Shown here one piece after another: positions 1 through 11,839 of a stretch of 64,000 nucleotides of DNA. How positions within the stretch are numbered: position 1 is the first letter of the stretch; each line of letters starts with the position of its first letter. The stretch is from Rhodamnia argentea (Eukaryota; Streptophyta; Magnoliopsida; Myrtales; Myrtaceae). The notes below the pieces were generated by a model, which worked only from the letters and a program-made list of their open reading frames with translations, was not told where the DNA came from and ran no database searches. The DNA lies in the NCBI RefSeq assembly GCF_020921035.1, contig NC_063160.1, positions 17,449,095 through 17,513,094 of the forward strand. Direction: 5' to 3'. Both the position numbers and the translations under genes were made by a program.

Positions 1-27
1 CGTTCACTTGAGTGCCATGTTGATGTG

Positions 28-185
28 GCAGCCGAAAAAGCTGACGTGGCAGCCGGAAAAGTTACTGTAGAAGCCGGAAAAGTTACTGTAGCACACTGGA
101 AAAGTTACTGTAGATGCCGGAAAGCTAACGTGGCACGCCGGAAAGCCGACGTGTCACGCCAGAAAAGTTACTGTAGCACTCAAGT
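28..185. repeat. 21-bp minisatellite, about seven degenerate units
   Basis: About seven consecutive units of 20–23 bp share the core GCCGGAAAAGTTACTGTAG, with some units reading AAGCTGACGTGGC instead. Because the unit is close to 21 bp it keeps one frame open and yields a repetitive peptide. That open frame follows from the repeat length and is not taken as a gene. The repeat borders the CACTCAAGTG repeats to its right and is probably part of the same mobile element. Confidence 0.75.
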
Positions 186-330
186 GAACGATTTTGCTCC
201 GACGTAGCACTCAAGTGAACGATTTTTGAAAGTTATGGCACTTAAGTAAACATTTTGAAAGTCATGGCACTCAAGTGAATGTCGTACACAAGTTATGGCA
301 CTTCTAGTGTACTTTTCCCACGGAATATGA
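186..330. repeat. Terminal or subterminal repeat block of a DNA-transposon-like element
   Basis: Four degenerate copies of a unit of about 35–40 bp built around GGCACTCAAGTGAACG followed by AAAGTTAT lie head to tail and end in CTTTTCCC near 320. An inverted copy, GTTCACTTGAGTGCC, sits at 2–16. Related blocks occur at 1905–2030 and 3230–3350 and more distantly at 50.56–51.23 kb. Arrays of short subterminal motifs ending in GGGAAAA-like termini suggest a Mutator-like or other TIR element, but the window edge cuts it and no target duplication can be tested. Confidence 0.45.
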
Positions 331-1889
331 GAGGGAAATAGAACTCCAACGTCCAAACTTGTCTAATCTGGTGCGGCACCGACAACACATACCCCTATCC
401 TTACTTTCATTTCATTTCATGGAGCAGCTAATCGTCATGTATTCCACAACTTGTTGGTACCAAATTAAACTCTTATGTATCACTGACGTTGATTCGGACC
501 TTCCGCTAACCCCTCAAATCCATTGAAGCCCCGTTCTCACAAGGCTAAATGAACCGTATCCGTAGCACTCAGCAACACTCTACTGGTTTCCATTGCGTAC
601 AATCCCCTCCTCGTGCACGTTCACTAGGTCCTCAACCCTACTCGACTTATTATCTACAATTTGACTCGACTCCTTCACCCATACTCCAAGACTAGGCCAG
701 TTCTCATCAAGTACAATTATTTTATTCACTTCTCTAAACTGATATGCTAATTGCCCGAATCTTCCCGTCATGGGCCAGCTTTCTAATCCATTTTGGCCTC
801 CCTTAACCAGTTAGAATCTAATAAAAGTGGGACGTCACAATATGTCATTTGATTGATATGGTAACTGAAGGTTATATGATTGTAGCCTGGAAGAAATTCA
901 GATGTCTTGATATCTCAAGGAGGCACTCATAAACCAACCAATGGTTACTCGAGCACAAACAAAAAAGAAGCAATCAATGCCACCTCCAAAATAGATGGTA
1001 CAAAGGCCCGTTGGAAAATAAGCTGTTGCCCCAACCTCGGTTCCATCTCGGTCAAATGATCCTACAAATGTCATCGCACAACCTGCTGCCACGGTGCCAA
1101 CATCTAGGATAGAGAGTTCAATATGAAACAACACCAAATTACCCGAACATCCAAGCAAGGGAATGGCTCCTCCAAAAGATAAGATAGTGGAAAAGGAGAC
1201 ATCAATGCGGGATGTGAATACAATTTCAGTTCGAAAGAGTATTAGGATCACGAATCAAGTAAAGCCTTTGAAGAAAAAAAATGAAGTGACAAGATTGTTC
1301 AGCTTCACCGATGGGAGCATATGATGGCGGAGATGATGTCTGTTGATGTTTCTTTTAGGATTTTGAAGTTGTTGTTAGAGCAATGTTTGATGTTAATGCT
1401 ACAATGGTGGTTTGATATATGTTCTGCAGCAATGTGGTTAGGTGTCATATTGCTGCATTTTGATTGAATATACATCTACAGCAATGTGGTTATGTATTTA
1501 TTGCTGCATTTTGGTTAGTTATGTGTTTAGCAGCAATATTGTTGGGAGTTTTACTGTTACATTTTTTGCTAGTCTGTTTAGCAGCAATATTTTCGATTTT
1601 ATGTAAGTGAACAAGTTCTTATGGCTATTGTTGGTATTGATGTAAGAACAGGTGCTTACCATATTGTGTAGCAATGACTATGTTGTTGTTGCTATGGTGC
1701 AATGGTATTTGCTATAAACCTAGCCAGAGCGAGGTTTGGACTTATTGTATCTGTTGGTATTGAATAATATATAAGCTGATATAGGTGAAGAACAAGACCA
1801 CACGAATGGTTTAAGAAAGAAAGTGAACCTAGTATAGCCGATACATGTGAAGAACAAGACAATGAATGATTTAAAAAAGTGAACACAAA
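331..1889. other. Intergenic DNA without a recognised gene
   Basis: Reading frames here are short and match no family I recognise. Between about 1370 and 1700 several loosely repeated GCAGCAAT/TTGCTGCA phrases give a weakly repetitive texture. No LTR, TIR pair or RNA gene was recognised. Confidence 0.4.
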
Positions 1890-3350
1890 TGAGCAATTTT
1901 CAAAAATTGAGTAACCTAAGTGATCACTTTTAAAGAGATATGGTACTTAAGTGGCCACTTTGTGAAAGTTCAGTAACCTAAGTATTCGGTTTAACTAATT
2001 TGTGCCACTCAAACGATCATTTGTAAAGTTGTTGGAACTCGTTCCATCCTTGAATACCATATGCAGAATAGCGAAAACCAACCAGAAAATGCATGATCAT
2101 CTGTGCTCTTGGTGCACATTATCTATCATTTATATAAAACATTGCATTTGCACCAAAGAATCATGCACAAATTGCATCATCTATTTTCACCGGCAGCTTT
2201 ATTTCCAATTCTCCCCAAACATACACATAATCGCAAAAAGTAACAACAATCTTGGCATAAAAACAATCCAACGTTTCACATTCATTTCTCCAAATACAAT
2301 AACACCATATCATTGTTCCTAAACTACGGTAAACACTGCAACAATCATTCGATAAATATCTCTTTAATTTTTCATCCTTGAAAATTCCTTCTTCCAATGA
2401 TTCAGCAAATATTGCAAACCCTTTATATCTGCTTCCATTGAGTCGCCATCATCTAACTCATCTATGAATACATGTCGACGTTCATCTCGTCCTCGAAGTA
2501 GCTCCAAGATAACCTCCGTTGCTCGGTTTGAGAATTTCGAGTCAACCCACCTATAAGATAGTTGACAACAATATAATAATGAGTTACCAAGAGAATTTCA
2601 TCCATACTTGTTGCATTAGCGAGGCAAAGCAGCATAAGATATCCCCTCAAAACAAGCAAAGAAACTAAAAATCCAAAATCATGGTTAAAGTCATAAAAAA
2701 TTTGATAGATCAGCATAACAGAGTAATGGGCACCTAAAATATCCACAATTGAAGTCTTCTCTATACTTGGCGCATCCATGGAACCTTCTCCCATGATTAT
2801 CTCTCGTCCAAGTTGTTCTTGTTAGACTTGATAGCCCACAATAGAAAAAATGTGGAGCTTCATCTTGGCCTTCCTCATACATTCGTGAGCCACTTGCCCT
2901 GCCTTCGCTCCCCAACGCGAATTTGACGAGTTGATTTTGGCCAATTTGAAGATTGGGAATTCGTGGGGCTCGGATAGATAGGTGGGTTCTTCGGATTTGA
3001 TTTTGCGGGGATTTGATTTTCCCCCAAATTGTTGAAGTAAGAGCTCGGTAGGGTTAGGGTTCTTCGGCTTTGATTTTACCTCAAATTGTTGAAGCAACAT
3101 AATGATTCTTTAATAAAAGAAGTGTGCAACGTCGTTTGGCAATTTATTTGTTGATTCAGCTTTTCGGCAAACCACATCGACTGGTTTTACAATATTTTAA
3201 TGCCACGTAGGATTTTTCGATAACCCAAATTACCGATGGCACTCAAGTGGTTGATATTTAAAAGTTGTGGCACTCATGTGATCGAAAAAAAAAGGTATGG
3301 CACTCAAGTGATCGTCGTATAAAAGTTACGGTACTTACGGTTTACTTACC
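1890..3350. mobile_element. Candidate non-autonomous DNA element carrying a zf-GRF frame
   Basis: Two blocks of CACTTAAGTG/CACTCAAGTG-type repeats, at about 1905–2030 and 3232–3345, bracket a zinc-finger-like reading frame on the minus strand. The right block ends in ACTTACCCC near 3350, similar to the CTTTTCCC end near 320. The bracketing is visible. That the two blocks are the ends of one element is inference, since the left terminus is not sharp and no target duplication was found. Confidence 0.35.
2691..2915 (-). pseudogene. GRF-type zinc finger reading frame, fragmentary
   Basis: The minus-strand frame encodes a stretch with the pattern C-G, then T-x-x-T, GRRFHGC and a late cysteine in NCGYF. 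This is the layout of the GRF zinc finger, a small zinc-binding fold found in some DNA-processing proteins and in many repetitive plant reading frames. The domain occupies roughly residues 25–65. The frame that should continue downstream breaks and resumes in another frame at 2462–2794, and a possible N-terminal piece is out of frame at 2822–3100, so no continuous gene is present. Nearby CACTTAAGTG repeats suggest it travels within a transposon. The family call rests on motif shape only, and its function is unknown. Confidence 0.45.
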
Positions 3351-6227
3351 CCAAAAATTACTGACACCAGTAAATGTGTCCACGTGTTGCGAATTCACAT
3401 TGGAATAAATAAAACCATATGAATCACACTATATAGTAAAAGAACTCATTGACACAATATAAAAACTTGGTTTATATATATACAGAAAGAGAAAAATATT
3501 GCAGGAATTGAGTTTTTCTTGGGTAGGAATCATTCGAATTTTGCAATTGAAATATAGGAGAGAATTTACATTTTTGTCCATGGATTAAACATTTTTCAGA
3601 AAAAATCATTGAGGATGTTAGGGTAATAAAATAAGTTGAGATCCATTGCTACAGGAGTATGGATAATCAATGAAGTGATAATCTTAGTTAGGTAAAGCTG
3701 CTTATTTTTCGTAAAAAGTTTTGGTTGCCAAGACAATGAGGAGGTAAATAGGGTAGTTGAGGAGAAAAAGTATTCACTTGTTAGGTACCACAGCATCATA
3801 AGTTGATGTGGCATATGAAAGTCAATGATAAATAATCACGTCTCCATGATGTGGCAAGTAAATATATTTATAAAAAATCATTTTTTTTCCTCCGACGTCG
3901 TCGACGACCACAGCCACCTCTGGAGTTGGTGGCGCTGTATCAAAGCCAACCATTGCGTCCATATTCAACGTACGCATTCAACACTCAGAAACTTCTTCTA
4001 GGTATTCTATTGTTCTTTTTGAATGAGGGTTTCCTCAAGGCTGGGTATGAATTACTCAGGTACCGAACTTGCTCTTTTTTTTTCTTTTTTGTTCGAAACG
4101 GTTGGAAACATGTTAGATAACATACGAAAATAACAACCATAGGAAATATGTTGGAAAAGACGAGAAATGTAAGAACAACTATATGACGTGTGTAAGCAAT
4201 GTCCTTAAGGATAATTCTACCCCAAGCTGTCGTGACCTAAAAGAAATTTTTTTAGGTTAATGGATTATCAGGCTAATTATATGACTAACCTAATACGGAC
4301 TCTCCCAAGCCCTACCAAATCGTAACTTTGGTTTATTCAGATGATTTTAACTTTGGAGCCGCCACTACCATTTTTGGTAGGTTGGTTAGAAACCTAAATA
4401 AAATGGCGGGAGGACTATTTTATTCCTACGAACCAAAGATTAAAGATTCGGGATTTGGTTACATTAACTAATTAAAGCTAATGCCCTTTCGGTGCCTTAA
4501 TTCCATAAGATGTCCTAAATCGACAACTCAAGCTTGATTGAATTTAAGCTCGAACGAGGTATTTTTATGTTTTCACTTATTTAGAATGGATGCAATGCAT
4601 GACATGCAAGATTAACCTATATGCTGAATTTATATGTTTAAATCAAGCATGCAAAAAATGACATCAACTCAACACAACATTCAAAGCAACGTGCAAACAA
4701 CCATACAATTAAATATAGTAAACATGCAAAGGCTATATGTAACATGTGAAAAATTATGATTAGACTAAGTAGCGTGCAATTTTTTATTCAAGTAAAATAA
4801 TTACACAACTAGATTAACCTAGCATGGATGATCCTAAACATGTGACACACAAGAATGACATAGCAAAAAAAAATGGCATGGGCACGTAACATATGGTAAG
4901 CAAAATTACTACGTCATGTAGACATGTAAAAATGCTATTTTTTAAACATAGAAGGCAGTATGCAAGTGATACTCGAAAATAAGAATGAGTGGATAATATG
5001 TGCTAATTTTCAAAAAAAATGGCTGATGGATTTAGATGATAGTCGAAAATATGATGCAACCAAAAGATGCAAGATATGAAGTGAGCAGATTTTTTTATTT
5101 TCGGCAATATAATATGCATGAAATAAAACACAACTCAAAGATATGCAAGTGATTTTTTAATATATGGAATGGAATATATGATACTCGAAAATATACGAAG
5201 TGAATTTGCAAGATAAATGAAATAATGCACACATAGATATACATGAAACATGAGACATGTGGAAAAATAACATGAAGATATGCATGAGATTTTTTTTTTT
5301 TGTATTTTTTTGCAAATAAAATCAGATATGCATGAGATGACAATGGGCTGATTTCTGTCCCTTTTCTTTCGAATTTTCGGCCGGATTAAGAATATTCTGA
5401 TTTGATTCTCTCGATCTAAATTTTCAAGATAAACTTCATCTCCCTAAAGATTTAATTAGATATAGTTTCTAGGAAACCATATCTTGCTAAATTTTTTAGG
5501 AATTTTTTAAGTCTATCGGGAAAATTAAAATAGACAAAATATGAATCAATCACAAAATGACCATCCAATCAGATAATCCAAGATAGAGATCCAAATCAAA
5601 CTCTATCCTCTTGCAATTTTCAAAAAAGATATTCATAAATCTAAATTCGGCTTTTTGAAGATAGCGAATCGGATCTAAACGGCTATAGATCAGATTAACT
5701 AAATTCCCATCTTTACTAAGTTGGAGGGTCATATCCGAATGACGATAGATAAGTTTGTCCAACTTAACATAGATGTTGCCTACTAGGAAATAAAATTTTC
5801 TAATTTAGATTTGGAATTTTTTATTCTGAAAATATGTTCAATGGTCCAACTAAAAACCAATTTTCAAAATTTGCAATAAAAATAAGGGTTTTAATATACA
5901 AAAGTCATTCCTTGAATTTTTGGAAAAAAAAAAAAGACAGCATCTAAACAGCATCAAACGCACGCAAAATAGCAACAAGTAAAGTCAAGGACTCACCTTT
6001 TTAGCTCCCACAAAATTCTGCATAGGTTAATGATATAGAACATGCAAAAACGGCTCGATTCAGGCAAACACAACATTCAGAACAGCATAAGACAGCATTG
6101 AAACAGCAAGCAAATTACCCAGAATACATGCTTGAAATACCCTACAAGTGTACTTGAGGTTACCTTAATCAGTAGGGCGAGACTCAGGCTAATTTGATGC
6201 GAAAGCTCCACAGGACAGCAGCGAAAT
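3351..6227. other. AT-rich intergenic DNA with a possible decayed LTR
   Basis: No gene was recognised. The stretch at about 4200–4600, which contains GAGCCGCCACTACC followed by AACCTAAATAAAATGG and CGAACCAAAGATT, resembles blocks I associate with Ty3-type LTRs in plants, but no partner LTR, primer site or polyprotein was found. From 4600 to 5350 the DNA is rich in ATGCAAG/ACATG-type words, which looks like decayed repeat. Confidence 0.3.
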
Positions 6228-6311
6228 TGAAAGATTTGATGGGACCACAGCCAACTGCTCTAAAAGCTTAAGGTGATAGAAGAAGGAGTGATTTGATATT
6301 TATATATTTCA
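6228..6311 (-). repeat. TRIM 3' LTR
   Basis: This 84-bp terminal repeat begins TG and ends CA and is followed by the purine tract of the element. Confidence 0.8.
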
Positions 6312-6430
6312 ATACTCCCCCTCACGCTTAGTCTGGTCTTTTTGCCTAGTACTAAGCTTGGAAATATTCATTGGGGAGGTAAATAGAGGCTTGGAAAGAT
6401 TTGAACTCGGGACCTCCCGCTCTAATACCA

Positions 6431-6514
6431 TGAAAGATTTGATGGAACCACAGCCAATTGTTCTAAAAGTTTAAGCCGATAAAAGAAGAAGTGGTTTAAT
6501 ATTTATTTATTCCA
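6431..6514 (-). repeat. TRIM 5' LTR
   Basis: This 84-bp terminal repeat begins TG and ends CA. It abuts the tRNA-Met-like primer-binding site at 6419–6430. Confidence 0.8.
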
Positions 6515-6762
6515 ACGGAAATAAACACAAACAGTAGCGAATTATGTTTGAACAGCAGCATATATTTTTGGACTAAACAACCGCTAGTTTTAGGCACCAA
6601 TCAGTAAAAAAGTAGCACCAAACATAGGCGAAACAGTAGCAAAACAGTATGGACAGCAGTTGAGCAGAGGTGCGGCGGGATCAACCATGTCGAGGGGCTA
6701 AGCGGAAGCAAGCGGAGCAACAGGATCGGACTCACAACAACGTCGTCTCACCCTTTTGGAAT

Positions 6763-6770
<8 letters not shown>

Positions 6771-6857
<87 letters not shown>
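6771..6857. repeat. (CT)n microsatellite, about 43 units
   Basis: An uninterrupted CT run of about 87 bp is the longest simple repeat in the window. It creates spurious Ser-Leu reading frames. Confidence 0.98.
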
Positions 6858-6858
<1 letters not shown>

Positions 6859-7403
6859 GCCTACCTCATGTGAATTCTAAGTATGTGAGCAAACTCCCCT
6901 GCCGTGTGACAATAATGTCCCTTATACAGTGGATTACTAGGGCTCTTTTCAACGAATATAATATATTTTATTTCCTTTTCCCCTCACCGGCCTTATATGT
7001 CACGAGTTTATTTTTTTGGACACCAATATGGGCTCAATATTGTACCAATTTCCTCTTCTTATTTACCCACGTATTTTCCTCCAGCCACATTAAATAATGG
7101 GCTTAAGATCAACGCCTTTTTTATTAGCTCAAATTCACGTAAGAAAGCATCTTAATTAAGGTTCAATGAGGTCCATTCCCTTCTTGAATTTCGGCCATAT
7201 GACCCATAGTTTTCCCGAACTCCGCTTCAATGCCAACCCGGTCAACGCGTCCATTTCGAGTTCGTTTTTCATTGTCAATGCAATTCAAAACATAAAGTTT
7301 AAAATATCCTATACGCAAACTATATGAAAAATAATATTTTTTTGCTAGGGACTAAAGTTAGTCCCTAATTTTTAGATGTAATTAATGAAAATCAAAATTT
7401 AGG
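6858..7403. other. Intergenic DNA, nothing recognised
   Basis: This is AT-rich sequence between the CT microsatellite and an LTR-like block. No supported gene or repeat end was found. Confidence 0.4.
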
Positions 7404-7862
7404 TGTCAACGCCCTCGGAATACGAAACTCGGTGCATAAGACTTCTAGTCTCCCAAGATACAACAGACCCTCTTCTATATTCCGCACCGATTATTAGAAG
7501 GAATAGAACCAACGTTATGTGTATAACCCAACAAAGAAGAGAAAATAAACTCAGGAAAAATTCTATTCTTGTAAGTTTTGAGACACCATTTTGTAGTTGT
7601 TTGATTTAAGAATTTATATTCAAACAAAAAGAGCCGTTAGAAAAGAGCCATTAAGAAAGCCGTTACAAGGCCATTAATGACTGATTAGAAAACTAACCGT
7701 TAGAAAAATCGTTATATGTCCGTTGGAAATCTGACCGTTAGAAAACCGTTATACGACCAATAGAAAATCGACCGTTGGAAATATTGATGGCTAATCATTG
7801 TCATCATAATTTTATCTAAATTATTGTAAAATAATATTTCAAAACAATTGAAATATCCAACA
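7404..7862 (-). repeat. Copia-type LTR (3' LTR, minus orientation)
   Basis: The block begins TGTCAACG and ends TCCAACA on the plus strand, so it has TG...CA ends. Read on the minus strand it starts TGTTGGATATTTC and is directly preceded by a purine tract ATGTGGGGGAT (plus strand 7863–7873), as expected at a 3' LTR. Repeated AACGGTC/CCGTTA phrases inside are typical of copia LTRs with this start. The matching 5' LTR was not found, so the left boundary rests on the TG dinucleotide alone. Confidence 0.55.
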
Positions 7863-8549
7863 ATCCCCCACATATTTCAAAAGGCTTTGAAAAGAAATAA
7901 AAATAAAATAATGTTGTGTTATTATAGCGTAATGCATAGGAACCGGTGTTGATTAGGCTATGAACTAGCCCTAGAAAAAATGAAATATAATTCACAAAAT
8001 CATTAGTGAAGTATAAAACTTCTATGAACCAACAATTCCTTTTTGTGAATTATGATTTTCACCAATCACATTGCATTCCCACAAGGTTTGTTATTCAACG
8101 TGGTTTTGCGCTAATAGGCCATGCGCTTGCTTGGTTTATTCATAAGTGCTCTAGAGATTTTTACCAAAAATTCTCATAGGAGCAACCCCACTCCACACTT
8201 ATATAAGTGATTCCATCAAGTATATTAAATAGCTTAATACACCACTAATAATGGCTATGAAATTCATTAAGAGCTTGGCTCAACCTCTTTTTCCTTGCGG
8301 TCTTGCACTATTTTCACCTTAGGAGGGACATAAATTTTTAATAGTGCATCACTGAATCAACAAGTGACATGTTATTACCCATAGGAACCTAGTTCATGGG
8401 ATCGTTAATCACATAGGTTGGGTTACCATCACCTTTAATTTTCTTCAACTGGCTAGTCTCATTCCCCTCAATGAATAATCGGAGGATAGGCCAAAATCAC
8501 TTCTGACTTTACGCAATCGATGGACATAATTCTATCTTTAAGTAAGTAC
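7863..8549 (-). mobile_element. Internal 3' remnant of the element whose LTR lies at 7404–7862
   Basis: This non-coding stretch follows the polypurine tract and runs up to the SIRE-like LTR at 8550. No polyprotein motif is visible in it. It is assigned to the left element only by contiguity. Confidence 0.35.
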
Positions 8550-9685
8550 TGTTGATGGCTAGTAATTTCGCCTAGAGGGGGGTAAATAGGTGATAGAGTG
8601 TGATTTTAAGAATTTATTGCAAAATTTAGATCACACAGCGTAAAACAGAGATCTCGGATGATGGAGCTAGAGTATATCGCAACGAGCAAGTAAATCAATT
8701 GATGCAGAATATGTAATGAGATCGATGCACGTTGTTCGTGTGCGGTTTAGCTATCACAAAATATCTAGAGTGATCAGAGTAAGAGATAAGAAAAACTGCA
8801 CAGAGGGATTATAGTGGTTCGGCTTTAGTTAAGCCTACGTCCACTTCTTCGGCTAACAGTCAATCGATCGGATTCCACTAGTAAGCTGCTCAAAGGTTAC
8901 GGATCCGTGATCTCCTTGATACGCAGGACTTCAAACCTAGCGCTCAACACTCGTGTGTACACCTCCTCACAATTACAATGGATGAATCAAGAAGTGTGTT
9001 GGAAATGGAATTAACTCTACCTAAGAATTATGAACATTTTTCCCTCTTAACGCCGATCTCTTGTTTCCCTTCGTCTTCGAGATGTCTTTTATACTCTTCC
9101 GCCTCCAATCTAGTCGTTGCAAGGCATCCAAAAGAGATCTCCCCAAATCTACCCTTTTGGACGAGATGTTTGCCAAAAAAAGATCCCTTAGCCGTTGGGG
9201 ATCGCCAAAGGAAAGTCTTCCCCGCTTAGATCAAATCACCTATAGAATTATGATCTCGGGTTTCCATAGATGGTTTCTTCCATTTGGAAAGTCTTTGTTT
9301 ATCTTCTTGTTTCCGCATCCTTGATTGATCTCGGTCACCGAGAATCTTCAAGAATGATCCAGCTCGATGGCATCCATTGATATGCATCAATTAAGCTCGG
9401 TTTGTATTCCTCTTGAAGTTCTGGTTACTGCTCGTGAAGTACTTCTCTCGGAACTTGAGCGTCATTCCAACATTTGAGCTATCCCGCTCATCGTCCGAGC
9501 TCGAACTAGCGTCTGAGACTCTCAGAAACAACTTCTGAGCCAAATCCTTTTGCCAGATTCAATCCCATGCATCCTCACACCAAGGGATAATCTGCAAAAC
9601 AAGTAAATCACGGCATTATCTCAAAACACAAGAGTACTTAGATTGTTTTGTCAACTTCAAAACCGTCTAGGGATTTTTCTCAACA
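8550..9685 (-). repeat. SIRE-like 3' LTR
   Basis: This 1136-bp block begins TGTTGATGGC and ends CTCAACA on the plus strand, giving TG...CA ends, and it abuts a polypurine tract. Short frames inside it are not genes. Confidence 0.75.
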
Positions 9686-10822
9686 ATCTCCCCCTTTTTG
9701 ATGATGACAAAACGATCCACAATAGTAATGAGTAATTGAGTTTAGGAAAGGTGAGCAACTTCAGCAAAGTTACTGTAGTAAGGATCTTGCTAAGGAATAA
9801 TTTTAGCGATTTGTTCCTTGTACTTTTAGCAAGAATAAGTTCCGAAAAATGCATTTACATACGATGATGAGCGGTCTCAAAACTTGTGCCATCTCAATTG
9901 ATGAGTTTGTTTTTTAAGTACATGTATTTATTGAGATGTGTGATAGTTTCATATACGATGCGAGTATGAAGGTTGTAACTCCTCAGAGCATCACGTTACG
10001 TCGGATGCTCAGAGCTTGTCCTGTTTAGCCAAAGCTTTCAAATTTGTGAAATATGTAATCTTGAAATAAGGGAACTTGTTCACCTGCTCAGCTTAGGAGA
10101 AGGTAATCCTTCTCGGATGATGTTTCCATAGATCATGCTTAACCCGAAATCCTGTTCTTGAGGGATTTTTGCACGCATATTACTGGTTAATTTCACATGA
10201 TTCATTCACATATTTTTCGAATCATATATCGTACATATCACATCACGACATCACAAGTTATAACACTTATAACACAATTATATCATTATATACCATTTTC
10301 CCCATTTTTGTCATTAGCAAAAGGGAGTAACCCGCATAGGTAAATAGTGATAAAACGTTGCTCCCCCTGAATTCAATGCCTATTCGGGTCATCTATGCCG
10401 TATACTCAAAGCAAACATGCTAGCATTCAAATAATGAATCATTCAATCAAATGAATCAGAAAAGAAAAGAATTGGATTGAGTGTGACAGATGAGGATTTT
10501 ATTCAAGGCAAGGAGGTCAAGATGAAGTCTAGGCTAAGGGATTTTTATGGTGTTGGAGGGTTCTTTAGTAGATCCGAAACACGACAGCTCGTGTCATTTG
10601 AGACAGCTTTTCATTGACTTCAGCTACTATCTTGTGCATATTCTTTTCAACTTATTTGAGCTCGAGGCCTATGAGATGGTATTTGTTGTTCATATTTTCT
10701 TTGAGGGTCTATCCCTTCAAACTCAGCTATTCTTTGATCGCAGTCATTTCAATGTTGAATTCTGTGATGAACTTCCTCAAGTTATCTTTGCATTTACCCC
10801 GCTTAAACATAATATCCCATAG

Positions 10823-11310
10823 TTAGTCTGTGTCAAAGATTTCTTGTTTCTTTGTTTCCCAACGGTGACACCAATCTCCCCGAGTGTGATCATGTTTGTC
10901 TTGTTGAATCTTCCGGACGATATCCCTGTTCATCTCGGTAGATAGCTTTTCAAGAGCCTGTATTCCGGTCAAAATGTAGCTTGGATCCAATTTGCGTTCT
11001 TCCACCACTGCTCTTGCACATTCCGCTCGAGCAAAGTCTTGCTCATTGCTCATTGGCTTTCGGCCGGTTGCATTGGATCATCGGTTTCTTCTTCGCGATT
11101 TTCATCCAGAGCGTTATGGTATTCTGCCAACATCTCTTTATGATAGATATCTTCTTCTTCCAGCATTCCATGTTTTGCTTTTATGACTGCCGTTCTTTCT
11201 TTTTCGACTTTTTCAACGAACTCGTTGAGGGAAAGGTGATCATCATTCTCTAGATCACTTTGAGAAAGATCGGGGTATTTTGTTGAGAATAGGATGTTTT
11301 TGGGGTCCAT
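10823..11310 (-). pseudogene. Env-like third reading frame of the SIRE-like element, broken
   Basis: Two minus-strand frames, 11310–11050 (86 residues) and 11053–10823 (76 residues), overlap by a few bases in different frames and appear to be one ancestral protein split by a frameshift. Both are charged and helix-prone, rich in Glu, Lys and Arg, and weaker helical remnants continue to about 10530. The position downstream of RNase H and upstream of the 3' LTR is where SIRE elements carry their env-like gene. No membrane segment is evident in what remains. The assignment rests on position and composition, not on a sequence match. Confidence 0.5.
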
Positions 11311-11839
11311 GAGGATTGAAGGGCGTTGATAGTTTTAGGAATCCGAGATTATGGAAGACTATAGAAGACTTTGGAAGAAAATGAGTGTGAAGACCACCCT
11401 TTTTTAAAGTTGGAGAGATGACTTCGATTTAGAAAGAAAGAGAGATTCCGTAAGAGATGATCTTGATTTTGATCAAATAGGAAATTCTTTTGAAAATTAT
11501 TTTGATGATATTTTAACTCAATCAATTTGATTTCAGTCAAGGCAATCAAATATTCAATCGTAACAATCAGCATAATCACATAATATTTGTCGAATATTTA
11601 GGAAGATTGTATTGATACTTATCTTATTTGTTGCCAAAAATAAAAACGACTTATGCGCCAAGATTTCGAACGATCAAATCTTTTGTCATATCTGCTCAAA
11701 AGATATTGTCTTCGGACGATCCTCTAAGTTCCGAGATCCTTAAGTTCTTTCAGATGATGCTTTCAAGCTCTGAAGCCGCTAAAGGTCTTTAGATTATATT
11801 TTCGGGTTCTGAGACAATTTCTCCTGTCTAGAACTTAGC

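Larger units (their letters stand above)
6228..6514 (-). mobile_element. TRIM (terminal-repeat retrotransposon in miniature)
   Basis: Two 84-bp direct repeats (6228–6311 and 6431–6514), both starting TGAAAGATTTGATGG and ending in CA, flank a 119-bp core. Read on the minus strand, a primer-binding site TGGTATTAGAGC lies directly after the 5' repeat (6419–6430), close to the TGGTATCAGAGC complement of initiator tRNA-Met. A purine tract GAGGGGGAGTAT lies directly before the 3' repeat (6312–6322). The whole is 287 bp with no coding capacity, the hallmark of TRIMs, which are moved by enzymes of other LTR elements. The two repeats differ at several positions, so the insertion is not recent. No clean 5-bp target duplication was found. 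Confidence 0.85.

Noticed and set aside
25-207. Open frame with repeated AGKVTV peptide
   Set aside because: It is an effect of a 21-bp tandem repeat, whose length preserves any frame. There is no start context or family match.
4200-4600. Ty3/gypsy LTR
   Set aside because: It resembles remembered LTR text, but no partner LTR, primer site, purine tract or polyprotein was found, so it is only mentioned as a possibility.
6670-7097. Ser-Leu repetitive open frames
   Set aside because: They are produced by the (CT)n microsatellite at 6771–6857 and have no family features outside it.
8978-9324. Frames inside 8.9–9.3 kb
   Set aside because: They lie wholly inside the SIRE-like LTR and have no coding motifs.
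10547-11253. Hydrophobic plus-strand frames
   Set aside because: They are antisense to the env-like frame; the hydrophobicity comes from the complement of Lys/Glu-rich codons.
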